DNA from: an uncultured Phycisphaerales bacterium
GTDB taxonomy: Bacteria; Planctomycetota; Phycisphaerae; UBA1845; CAIVHJ01
Direction of reading: 5' to 3'
DNA length: 22,190 nucleotides
Assembly (NCBI GenBank): GCA_903905665.1
Contig: CAIVHJ010000258.1
Coordinates: 1 to 22,190, forward strand
The position numbers and the translations under genes are program-made. Below are positions 1 through 7,137 of the stretch, in pieces. Under the pieces are notes generated by a model. That model made no database searches. It worked only from the letters and a program-made list of their open reading frames with translations, and was not told where the DNA came from. Each line of letters begins with the position of its first letter. Positions within the stretch are counted from its first letter, which is position 1.

Positions 1-141
1 CCTGCGGGAATTACTGTTTTCCTGCCTCACCATGATCTCTGACACCGGCGGCGTAGCCCCCATTTCTGCCGGACCCTCCCCGAACAGCCGGTCCAATTCT
101 TCCGCCACGCTCACAGCTGCCTCCACCCGCACCCTGATCAC
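1..141 (-). CDS. Possible 5' part of an unidentified gene running off the left edge
   Basis: A minus-strand frame opens with GTG at 141 and stays open for 47 codons to the window edge. The predicted start is MIRVRVEAAVSVAEELDRLF. The translation looks protein-like, with regular hydrophobic and charged residues and an amphipathic stretch, whereas the longer overlapping frame is Gly/Arg-rich and looks like an out-of-frame shadow. An AAAGGA stretch lies upstream but about 15 bases from the GTG, too far for a good ribosome binding site, so the start is uncertain. I do not recognise the family, and the gene may not be real. Confidence 0.25.
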   Translation of the reverse strand, partial: MIRVRVEAAVSVAEELDRLFGEGPAEMGATPPVSEIMVRQENSNSRR

Positions 142-221
142 TGAGCCGTGATGGCTTCCTTTCTGCCATCATACAGCCAACGTGTGAGCGTAAGGAGCGC
201 GCCACGGAGGGATGCTGACTG

Positions 222-470
222 TTAGCAGCTTGCCAGAACCTTCTTGACTTCCCTGTAAAGCCTCTCTCCTTTCAACGGTCCTTCTCGAGCCAATTCGGAA
301 TCCGGTTTTTCGGTGTGGACTATGGTCTGAAACTGTTCGAATGGATTGAGAGACACTATTCTCCGGTTCACCAGATCGGTACGTGGCCGGCCACCCCCGA
401 TCACTTCGGGGTCGTCTTGATGAAGCGACGAGAATTCTGACCTGTTGATTGCTTCATCGCTTTGCGGCAA
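222..470 (-). CDS. Small hypothetical protein downstream of pilT
   Basis: This is an 82-residue minus-strand frame in a stretch with no competing gene, 17 bases after the pilT stop. The protein is polar, with a Lys/Arg-rich C-terminus (LKGERLYREVKKVL) and no membrane segment. The only available start is TTG at 470, and no convincing Shine-Dalgarno sequence precedes it. It has no internal Met. If real, it would be read from the pilT transcript. No family is recognised. It could equally be a chance frame or the remnant of a decayed gene. Confidence 0.3.
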   Translation of the reverse strand: MPQSDEAINRSEFSSLHQDDPEVIGGGRPRTDLVNRRIVSLNPFEQFQTIVHTEKPDSELAREGPLKGERLYREVKKVLASC

Positions 471-487
471 AGGACATTCGAACGCGC

Positions 488-1579
488 TTACCGCAACGAA
501 AACGCGTTGGGATCGCTTGCAAATTGGCGGGCCGTCTCCAAAGAGATTTGTCCGTCGTAGAGCAACCGCCGGAGCGATTCATCGAACGTGATCATTCCCT
601 CGGATCGGCCGGTGAGAATGGAATTGTCGATGTTTTCAATTTTTCCTGAACGGATGGCGCTGGCGATGGGAAGCGTGTTAAACATCACTTCAAGCGCCAA
701 GGCCCTTTTTGCACCGGGTGCGGCCGAAGGAAGCAGATGCTGGCTGATGACCGCGCGAAGGCTCAGCGCCAACTGGGTGCGAATGTCGGTTTGCGAGTCC
801 TGCGGGAACAGGTCCACAAATCGCGTGATGGCGCCTTTGGCGTCTCGGGTGTGCATGGTGGACAAGACGAGATGTCCGGTTTCGGCGGCGCTGAGCGCCA
901 TCTGAGCCGTTTCGGGGTCCCGAATCTCACCAACCAGAAGCACATCGGGGTCCTGCCGCAATCCATACTTCAATCCGTCGGCGAACGAAAGCACATCCGT
1001 GCCCACTTCGCGCTGGGTCACCATCGAGCGAGACGTAGGAGTGAACACGTACTCCACCGGGTCCTCAACCGTGATGATGCGGAAACCCTCCTGCTGATTG
1101 AGGAGGTTCACCAGCATCGCCAAGGTCGTTGTTTTTCCGGAGCCGGCGACGCCGGTCACCAGCACCAATCCATTTTTCAAACCGATCAAACGCTCCGCCA
1201 AAGACTGGGGAAACCCGGCCCAGTCGCACGTCGGAATGTCTGCGGGAATCAATCGGAAACAGGCCCCGATCTGACGTTGGCTGATGAACACATCCGCCCG
1301 GAAACGATACCGTCGGTTCTGATGTTCCAGTTCAAAGGCAAAATCGGCATTGTGCGATCGCTGCACTTGCTCCCGAATCGCCGGAGGACACAAGTCCGTC
1401 AAAAGGGTAGTGAGGGTCGCAGAATCCAATGCCGCATCCGTCAGTGGAACCAGTTCTCCGTGAACGCGCGCCATGGGCGGATAACCCGCCACCAGATGCA
1501 CGTCCGAAGCACCGCGCGAAACCGCCTGAACAAACCAACCCCGCATATCCTCAGAACGATGATTGGGGGAAGTAGGCAT
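488..1579 (-). CDS. pilT: PilT-type twisting motility / pilus retraction ATPase
   Basis: A 363-residue hexameric secretion ATPase of the GspE/PilT superfamily that would depolymerise type IV pili at the inner membrane. All four family motifs are visible: Walker A GVAGSGKT (143-150), Asp box ITVEDPVEY (169-177), Walker B VLLVGEIRDPE (213-223) and His box HLVLSTMHT (236-244). The N-terminal PAS-like domain starts directly with a GASDVHL segment, as in PilT. The long N-terminal extension of PilB is absent and the length matches PilT/PilU (about 345-380). The ATG at 1579 has GGAG nine bases upstream. A good promoter lies at 1651-1679. PilU-type paralogues cannot be excluded. The partner pilM operon lies about 16 kb away, at the other end of the window. 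Confidence 0.93.
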   Translation of the reverse strand: MPTSPNHRSEDMRGWFVQAVSRGASDVHLVAGYPPMARVHGELVPLTDAALDSATLTTLLTDLCPPAIREQVQRSHNADFAFELEHQNRRYRFRADVFISQRQIGACFRLIPADIPTCDWAGFPQSLAERLIGLKNGLVLVTGVAGSGKTTTLAMLVNLLNQQEGFRIITVEDPVEYVFTPTSRSMVTQREVGTDVLSFADGLKYGLRQDPDVLLVGEIRDPETAQMALSAAETGHLVLSTMHTRDAKGAITRFVDLFPQDSQTDIRTQLALSLRAVISQHLLPSAAPGAKRALALEVMFNTLPIASAIRSGKIENIDNSILTGRSEGMITFDESLRRLLYDGQISLETARQFASDPNAFSLR

Positions 1580-1650
1580 GTGACGAGACTCCCGAAAAAT
1601 CAGAAACCTGCAATCTCCTCGATATCAACGCTCATCGAGGATCCGGCGCT

Positions 1651-1679
1651 ATTATACGTGTAACCCGTGAATTCGTGAA
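1651..1679 (-). promoter_or_regulatory. Predicted sigma-70 promoter of pilT
   Basis: On the minus strand a perfect TATAAT (1656-1651) is preceded, with a 17-base spacer, by TTCACG (1679-1674), which matches four of six bases of the -35 consensus. Transcription would begin near 1644, giving a 5' leader of about 65 bases before the pilT ATG. The site sits in the gap between pilT and the divergent exported-protein gene. Confidence 0.55.
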
Positions 1680-1745
1680 AAGGTTGCATTGCGTTGCATT
1701 CGCGGCGATACTGAAAACCCGCGACCTCAATAAGGAGACCTTCGA

Positions 1746-3548
1746 ATGGCCAGCCTGTGGACAACCCAACTCGTACTGCTACTGACACTTTTTGCCCAAA
1801 ACGAACCCCCCCTTGAAGTGCGCAACCCCCTGCTGGACGATCCGGATTTGATGGGAGCGGTCAAACGGGCGCAGGGTTCGGGATTCGCACATCAGCAGTT
1901 GTTGGCGGATACGCTGATGCGGATTCTCGAATCCGGACCGACCATGAAAGCCATGGACTTCAAAGCCGGCGCGCTGGCGGTGCTGCGGCACAGCGATTCT
2001 GCAACGACTCAAAATCTCCGGAAGTTATATGAATACCTGTGCCAAGAGCACGTGCTGAAGGAAGTTTTATCCAATTATGAAAACGTCCAGAAGATTCAAA
2101 CGGACGGTTTACGCAACGACTGGCCCCGGGAATCGCTCATTATTTTTCCCAAACCTTCTGTCTCCGAGGCGAATCCTGCGTGGGCAGTGTTCGGGACTCT
2201 GCGGGGACCGGCATCGCTGTTCGTCGTAATGGAAACCGACAAGTACCCGGGAGTGGAATCTGATCAGTTGATCTATACGCTTGAAATCCGCAAGCTCGAG
2301 TCGCGATTCGCACAGGCAGATTACACGGTTACGGTCATCGGAAAAAGCATCCGCGTTTTCGATAACACCGGAGCGGTCCACAAAACCGATGACGCTCAAG
2401 ACGTTTTTGTCGAGCGCCACGGGCCGACGGTAGAACTCAAAATCCCCCTGATGCGACTGGAAGAAAACCTGCGCAGTTTCGCAATCCGGGGTTCGGTCGC
2501 ATTATTGAAGAATCCACAATCCGCGCAGCAAAGTCCATGGATCGCATGTTCATCTGGACCGGTCACTCCCCCGCTTGAGATGCTGATTTATTTCGGGAGT
2601 CAGATCGACTTACCCCCGGGCAACCCCATTCCGGTAGCTATTGCCCTTGAGGAAGGCTTGCTACAGACTCGATGTCATCCCGATCTGAGGGACACGATTA
2701 GAAAAGACGCTCTCCAGTGGTGCAAACAATCGCTGGATACGGATGCCCGAATCGAGCTTCTCGGACTGACACCGCCGAGCAAGTTGCCTTTGGCAGCATT
2801 GTTGGCGGTCTGTAACCGATATGACGGAGCCCAATCGATCGAATACATGGAGCAGTACCAGTTCCTGGTTCCCTCGCCCCAAACGATCGCTGCCCTGCGG
2901 AAGTATGCCGACGGTCAGGGCTGGCTTGCGTCCGCCACTCCCGAAACTATCGGAACGAAAGTGCAGACGTTCCTGGGGACAGAATTCAAAATATTTGACT
3001 ACCCCGATAAGGAAGCCCGATCCTCCGGGAACGAATTCAAAGACCCCAACGAGTCCGCCTACATCGTCAAGGGAGAATCCAAATTCCTTTCGTACCGCGA
3101 CGTGGGGATCAATGATCGCTGGAGTTTTTACAAGGAAGGACTCGGTCTAAAAGGTTCGTCCACGCAACAAAATCAGATTCAGAGGCTTCTGACGTTATCC
3201 GTTGGGATTCCGACGCTCCAGGCGTCGCATCAAAAGGACGTAACCCAAATCAACCACACGCTCTGCTATCATGGATCGAGCCAGAAATGGTTCCCCGTCG
3301 GGCCGATCGCTGTCAAACCTGACGATCCCGGCACGTTTGCCTTGGTCTGGACCAAACCGTGGATTCGCCCCGAACGGTTTCCGCTGGGCTTGATGCAAAC
3401 CGATACGCTTCCTTCGGGCCGTTTCCGTTTCCTGATCGACGCCGACTTCGACGAAATGCCCGCCAAAAAACTCTACACGGCTTTGACCAAAGGAATCGCC
3501 GATTCCCTCATCAGCCGATCCGCATTGCCGCCGCTCGAGGGGAAATGA
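1746..3548 (+). CDS. Large exported protein of unknown function
   Basis: A 600-residue protein I do not recognise. The N-terminus (MASLWTTQLVLLLTLFAQNE) looks like a short signal peptide with few positive charges, so export is likely but the signal is atypical. There are no further membrane segments, Cys-motif clusters or nucleotide-binding loops. The first third is helical and polar. The middle (about 130-290) looks beta-rich, with alternating hydrophobic residues. The C-terminal 200 residues are rich in aromatic residues and Pro. The ATG has AAGGAG (1732-1737) eight bases upstream, which fixes the start. It diverges from pilT across a 166-base gap, which is weak evidence for a link to pili or the envelope. 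Its end converges on anmK. Confidence 0.75.
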   Translation: MASLWTTQLVLLLTLFAQNEPPLEVRNPLLDDPDLMGAVKRAQGSGFAHQQLLADTLMRILESGPTMKAMDFKAGALAVLRHSDSATTQNLRKLYEYLCQEHVLKEVLSNYENVQKIQTDGLRNDWPRESLIIFPKPSVSEANPAWAVFGTLRGPASLFVVMETDKYPGVESDQLIYTLEIRKLESRFAQADYTVTVIGKSIRVFDNTGAVHKTDDAQDVFVERHGPTVELKIPLMRLEENLRSFAIRGSVALLKNPQSAQQSPWIACSSGPVTPPLEMLIYFGSQIDLPPGNPIPVAIALEEGLLQTRCHPDLRDTIRKDALQWCKQSLDTDARIELLGLTPPSKLPLAALLAVCNRYDGAQSIEYMEQYQFLVPSPQTIAALRKYADGQGWLASATPETIGTKVQTFLGTEFKIFDYPDKEARSSGNEFKDPNESAYIVKGESKFLSYRDVGINDRWSFYKEGLGLKGSSTQQNQIQRLLTLSVGIPTLQASHQKDVTQINHTLCYHGSSQKWFPVGPIAVKPDDPGTFALVWTKPWIRPERFPLGLMQTDTLPSGRFRFLIDADFDEMPAKKLYTALTKGIADSLISRSALPPLEGK

Positions 3549-3554
3549 AAACAA

Positions 3555-3598
3555 AGAAAAAACCCGGGACAGGAATCGTAGAATGCAGGATTCCTGTC
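3555..3598 (-). terminator. Intrinsic terminator of the anmK-like gene
   Basis: A perfect 10-bp inverted repeat, GACAGGAATC (3568-3577) and GATTCCTGTC (3589-3598), has an 11-base loop. Read on the minus strand it is followed by CCCGGG and a T tract (complement of 3556-3562), the form of a Rho-independent terminator. It lies about 30 bases past the anmK stop. On the plus strand the hairpin could also slow transcripts from the exported-protein gene, but it has no T run on that side. Confidence 0.7.
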
Positions 3599-3627
3599 TT
3601 CGTGGATGAAGACTATTCTTGCTTGCA

Positions 3628-4794
3628 TCACGCGCAGACGATTTTACCAAGAAGAACCGGTCGATGTGCTCCGGTCCAGCGAGGTAGATTGGCCGGCACC
3701 TCGTCGATTCGAGCCGCCGCCAGCATCGCCGTGTGAACTCCGGTCTTCGCCTGCAATGGAATCCCGCATTCATCCACCGATCGAACGGAAAAACCGGGAA
3801 GTTCGGTCCGAAGCATGTGCATCAGGGCCGCGTTTCGCACCCCTCCCCCGCAGAAAATGATGTCCGTTTGTTTGAGGTCCAACTTCAAAAAATTACGATA
3901 GGCTTCGGCGATGCTGCAAGCAGTCAGAAGGGTGGCGGTGGCGATTTTGTCGTACCGATGAAGCTGCTTCGTCTCCATCATACGCAACATCCCCCGCACG
4001 AATTTCCGGCCAAAATCATCCCGGCCCGCCAATTTGGGCGGACTTTTCAGGAAATAAGGCAACTTCAAAACCTGTTCGACGATCGACCGGTCCGCCTGAC
4101 CCCGCGACGCATACTGTCCCGCCGGATCGAATCGATGCTTTTTGTGACTGTAATACTGAACCAGCGCGTCAATGACGAAATTTCCGGGACCCGTATCAAA
4201 CGCCACCACCTGATCCAGGTTCGCTCCCGCGGGAATAAACGTCACACCGGCCATCTCTCCGATGTGGTGGACGCAACGAGATCGCGATGCGTCCCGGAAC
4301 AGAATCAAGTCGGTCCAGGGCATCAACGGCGCCCCCTGCCCGCCGACGGCCACATCGGCCATTCGGAAATCCTCGATCACCGTCACGCCGGTTTGCGCGG
4401 CAATCACCGAGGACTCTCCAATCTGCAACACCGCCGTCATGTCTCCCGACCCGGTGCCTGTGCGCCGACAAATCGTGTGACCCGGCGAGCCGACGGCTAC
4501 CACTTCCGCTGGAGTCACTCGCGCTTTGGCCATCAATTCCCTGACCGCCAGGGCACACACGTACCCCACCGCCATGTTCAAAATCGCAATATCCTGCGCG
4601 CGGACCTTGGCGGGCGTCGCAACCTTCAAGAGTTCTTCACGCAACGTATCCTCATAGGGGACGCTGCAATGATCCAGATAGGTCACGTGCATCTCAAGAC
4701 CGGTCCCCTGCACTTCGATCAAAACCGCATCGACGCCGTCGCAGCTGGTGCTGCTGTTTAATCCGATGAATTTCCGCCGTTCACGACGCACCAT
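3628..4794 (-). CDS. anmK: Divergent anhydro-N-acetylmuramic acid kinase (AnmK-like)
   Basis: A 388-residue protein of the AnmK family, which in classical members cleaves and phosphorylates 1,6-anhydroMurNAc to MurNAc-6-phosphate during peptidoglycan recycling. Recognisable blocks are NSSTSCDG (13-20; usually MSGTSxDG), GGQGAP (151-156), FDTGPGN (199-205, holding the catalytic Asp at 200), CGGGVRN (315-321) and the C-terminal NLPRWTGAHRPVLLG. Several family residues have changed: the usual HGQT reads PGHT (104-107), NIGGIAN reads HIGEMAG (177-183), and the conserved Glu of the late EAxAFA block is not seen. The ATG at 4794 is preferred because AAGGGG lies six bases upstream; a GTG at 4815 would add seven residues. 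It ends in a terminator. Membership of the fold is secure, but the substrate may differ. Confidence 0.8.
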   Translation of the reverse strand: MVRRERRKFIGLNSSTSCDGVDAVLIEVQGTGLEMHVTYLDHCSVPYEDTLREELLKVATPAKVRAQDIAILNMAVGYVCALAVRELMAKARVTPAEVVAVGSPGHTICRRTGTGSGDMTAVLQIGESSVIAAQTGVTVIEDFRMADVAVGGQGAPLMPWTDLILFRDASRSRCVHHIGEMAGVTFIPAGANLDQVVAFDTGPGNFVIDALVQYYSHKKHRFDPAGQYASRGQADRSIVEQVLKLPYFLKSPPKLAGRDDFGRKFVRGMLRMMETKQLHRYDKIATATLLTACSIAEAYRNFLKLDLKQTDIIFCGGGVRNAALMHMLRTELPGFSVRSVDECGIPLQAKTGVHTAMLAAARIDEVPANLPRWTGAHRPVLLGKIVCA

Positions 4795-4952
4795 AACCAA
4801 CCCCTTCAAAAACACAAACCGCAGGGGGTACAGAAGGTCAATCTACCTGAATGAATCGTTGGGATCACACCTTGCATTGTAATCAGGATACTGTGCTCTG
4901 AAAACCCCGTCTCACTGGTGAAAAACGCAATTTTCGATCATGATAGCATCCG

Positions 4953-5801
4953 ATGAATGCCACTGAGTTAATCCAAACCGCCTCTCCGCTGGTGATGGGA
5001 ATCCTCAACGTCACGCCCGATTCGTTCAGCGACCCAGGACGATATTTTGATTCCGAGCAGGCGATTCAACGCGCCGAACAAATGATCGTCGAAGGCGCCG
5101 ATATTATCGACGTGGGGGGTGAGTCCACCCGGCCCGGTGCGGCGCCGGTTTCCGCGGACGAGCAAATTCGACGCACTCGACCCGTCATCACCGCCATACG
5201 GGAGAAACACCCCTCGTTCCCGATTTCGATCGACACACAATGGTCGTCGGTGGCCCGTGCGGCGATAACCGCCGGAGCCGACATCATCAACGACATCTCC
5301 GCCCTTCGAACAGATCCAGAAATGGTTCATTTTGCGGCTGAGACACGGGTTCCGGTGATTCTCATGCACATGCAGGGCACGCCGCGAACCATGCAGGCGA
5401 ATCCGCGATACGACGACGTGGTGAACGAAATTTGGCAATTCCTTGCCGAACGGATTGAGTTTGCAATGCACCACGGAATCGCGCGCGAGCGAATCATCAT
5501 TGATCCGGGAATCGGATTCGGGAAAACCGTCGAACACAACCTGCAGATTTTGGCGGGACTTCGGCGCTTCACAAAATTGGCGCCGGTTCTGATCGGCACA
5601 TCACGCAAATCGTTCATTGGGAAAATTCTGGGCCTTGACGATCCACAGGAACGGCTGACTGGAACGATCGTCTCACAGACGATCGCGTTGCTGGCAGGGG
5701 TTCGCATCCTTCGTGCGCACGATGTCAAGGAGGCCAAACAGACGGTTCAACTCGTGAAAAGTTTTCTTTCCGCACAGGCGAACAGATCGTTCGACAGATG
5801 A
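4953..5801 (+). CDS. folP: Dihydropteroate synthase
   Basis: A 282-residue TIM-barrel enzyme joining p-aminobenzoate to dihydropterin pyrophosphate in folate synthesis, the sulfonamide target. The family signatures are all present: GILNVTPDSFSD (16-27), the second signature around DVGGESTRPGA (53-63), IDTQ (93-96), MHMQGTP (138-144), DPGIGFGK (184-191), GTSRKSFIG (215-223) and the terminal RAHD (254-257). Length is typical. No Shine-Dalgarno sequence is evident before the ATG at 4953, so translation initiation may be weak or the transcript near leaderless. It stands alone between anmK and gpsA, convergent with gpsA across 17 bases, and not in a folate operon. Confidence 0.95.
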   Translation: MNATELIQTASPLVMGILNVTPDSFSDPGRYFDSEQAIQRAEQMIVEGADIIDVGGESTRPGAAPVSADEQIRRTRPVITAIREKHPSFPISIDTQWSSVARAAITAGADIINDISALRTDPEMVHFAAETRVPVILMHMQGTPRTMQANPRYDDVVNEIWQFLAERIEFAMHHGIARERIIIDPGIGFGKTVEHNLQILAGLRRFTKLAPVLIGTSRKSFIGKILGLDDPQERLTGTIVSQTIALLAGVRILRAHDVKEAKQTVQLVKSFLSAQANRSFDR

Positions 5802-5818
5802 AACCCGATCGGGAATGA

Positions 5819-6811
5819 CTACTCCGATTTGAGTTGGCGGGTCATCAAACCATGCAGGGCCTGGGCGGGTGGAATTTTTTCAAACAACACGGAATAAACG
5901 GCCTGAGTAATCGGCATGTCCACGTTGTGTTTTCGCGCCAATCCCATCACGCTACGGGTGGTGGCGATTCCCTCGATGACCGCCGTCATGGACGACACAA
6001 TCTGCTCTACGGATTCGCCGCGTCCGATTCGTTCACCGGCGGATCGATTGCGTCCGTAGGGTGAGATGCACGTTGTGATCAAATCGCCCACTCCAGCCAA
6101 TCCGACAAATGTTTCAGCGCGGGCACCCATCGCAACGCCGAGACGCGAAATCTCGACCGATCCTCGCGTCACGAGCGCGGCTTTAGCATTGTCGCCCAGT
6201 TTCAACCCGTCGATGATTCCGGCGGCGAGAGCGATAACGTTTTTAACGGCACCCGCCAATTCCACTCCCACCGTATCGGGATTGGTATAGACCCGGAACG
6301 TCGGCGTGTAGAAACATTGCTGCACGCTCTTCGCCAATTCCTGATCGGCACTCGCCACCACTACGGTCGCCGGCAAACCATTCACGACTTCATGAGCGAT
6401 GCTCGGACCCGACAAAACCGCATAACGGCGCGCGCCGCAAATCTGTTCGAGAATTTGCGTCGGCCGCAGCAGCGTCTCGTTTTCGATTCCCTTGGTCACG
6501 CTGACGATCGGAACATTGGAGGGAAGGTGCCGCGCCAGATTCTTCCAGACTTGGCGCACAAACTGACACGGAATCGCCGAAACAACCAGCTCCGTCCCGA
6601 CAAACGGCCACGCCGGATCCGAACTCGCTTCAATCTCCACGGGTAAAGGATGCCCGGGAAGATAGATCGGGTTTTCGTGAGCGGTATTGAGGGTCTTGGC
6701 CAGCGCCGGATCGCGAGTCCACAATCGCACGCGCGCACCATTTTTCACGAGCAACAGGGCGCACACGCTTCCCATCGCACCGTCACCGATCACCGTGGCC
6801 TGTCGAATCAT
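5819..6811 (-). CDS. gpsA: Glycerol-3-phosphate dehydrogenase [NAD(P)+]
   Basis: A 330-residue cytosolic enzyme reducing dihydroxyacetone phosphate to sn-glycerol-3-phosphate for phospholipid synthesis. The N-terminal Rossmann motif is GDGAMG (9-14), a variant of the usual GAGSWG. Other family blocks are VTKGIE (105-110, Lys107), SGPSIAHE (134-141), GAVKNVIALAAGI (187-199, with the catalytic-type Lys190), GVGDL (240-244) and the NR pair (255-256). The ATG at 6811 is preferred because AAGG lies six bases upstream (complement of the ACCACCTT block). A TTG at 6847 would add twelve residues without homology to the family. It is convergent with folP. Confidence 0.94.
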   Translation of the reverse strand: MIRQATVIGDGAMGSVCALLLVKNGARVRLWTRDPALAKTLNTAHENPIYLPGHPLPVEIEASSDPAWPFVGTELVVSAIPCQFVRQVWKNLARHLPSNVPIVSVTKGIENETLLRPTQILEQICGARRYAVLSGPSIAHEVVNGLPATVVVASADQELAKSVQQCFYTPTFRVYTNPDTVGVELAGAVKNVIALAAGIIDGLKLGDNAKAALVTRGSVEISRLGVAMGARAETFVGLAGVGDLITTCISPYGRNRSAGERIGRGESVEQIVSSMTAVIEGIATTRSVMGLARKHNVDMPITQAVYSVLFEKIPPAQALHGLMTRQLKSE

Positions 6812-6866
6812 AGACCACCTTGTAATCCCTTCAGGACTCCAAATCAAGTCGCATCCCGTGAAGGGG

Positions 6867-6895
6867 TTGAAAAAAACGCCCCGACCACGGAGAAT
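6867..6895 (+). promoter_or_regulatory. Predicted promoter of tRNA-Lys
   Basis: TTGAAA (6867-6872), a 17-base spacer and GAGAAT (6890-6895) resemble a sigma-70 promoter that would start RNA near 6902, about 16 bases before the mature tRNA. An 8-bp inverted repeat, CCCGACCA (6880-6887) and TGGTCGGG (6911-6918), flanks the -10 box and the first tRNA base. Confidence 0.45.
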
Positions 6896-6917
6896 AAAGG
6901 GTCTGTATGTTGGTCGG

Positions 6918-6990
6918 GCACCACTAGCTCAATTGGCAGAGCAGCTGGCTCTTAACCAGCGGGTTCGGGGTTCGAGTCCCTGGTGGTGCA
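6918..6990 (+). tRNA. tRNA-Lys (anticodon CTT)
   Basis: A 73-nt cloverleaf can be folded by eye. The acceptor stem is GCACCAC with GTGGTGC (7 bp) and discriminator A. The D stem is GCTC/GAGC, and the anticodon stem is GCTGG/CCAGC around loop CTCTTAA, giving CTT at 6951-6953. The T stem is CGGGG/CCCTG with loop TTCGAGT. The 3' CCA is not encoded, so it must be added after transcription. It lies alone between gpsA (other strand) and mutS2, with a long heptamer inverted repeat starting 40 bases downstream. Confidence 0.97.
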
Positions 6991-7030
6991 TCGGGAAGCG
7001 ATTACGGCTTGCGGCTCGTTGAGGTGGCGG

Positions 7031-7096
7031 CAAAAGAGAAAAGCGAAAAGAGAGAAGCGTTCGGTATTTTTTCTCTTTTTGCTTTTCTCTTTTCGC
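7031..7096. repeat. Inverted repeat built from AAAAGAG/AAAAGCG heptamers
   Basis: The left arm (7031-7059) reads as 7-bp units AAAAGAG, AAAAGCG, AAAAGAG, AGAAGCG. The right arm (7069-7096), read on the other strand, gives AAAAGAG, AAAAGCA, AAAAGAG after a GCG end. The arms are nearly complementary over about 23 bases with a short spacer, so RNA or single-stranded DNA could form a long A/G-C/T hairpin. It lies between tRNA-Lys and the mutS2 start. It shares its period of seven, though not its sequence, with the elements in and upstream of leuS. Confidence 0.7.
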
Positions 7097-7137
7097 TGAT
7101 ATTGGAATTTTTGTTCCACGGCAAACACAAATGTGAT

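Noticed and set aside
737..1663. Long plus-strand frame opposite pilT
   Set aside because: It lies entirely across pilT on the other strand, its product is Arg/His-rich without motifs, and pilT has all ATPase signatures.
3733..4761. 342-codon plus-strand frame opposite anmK
   Set aside because: Antisense shadow of the AnmK-like gene; composition is His/Arg-rich and no family is recognisable.
5803..5812. CCCGATCGGG palindrome between folP and gpsA as a terminator
   Set aside because: It has no loop and no T tract on either strand, so it does not fit an intrinsic terminator.
7009..7137. In-frame extension of mutS2 to an earlier start
   Set aside because: The extension would translate the heptamer inverted repeat and has no family similarity; homologues begin at the MDESTLNKLQFD segment.
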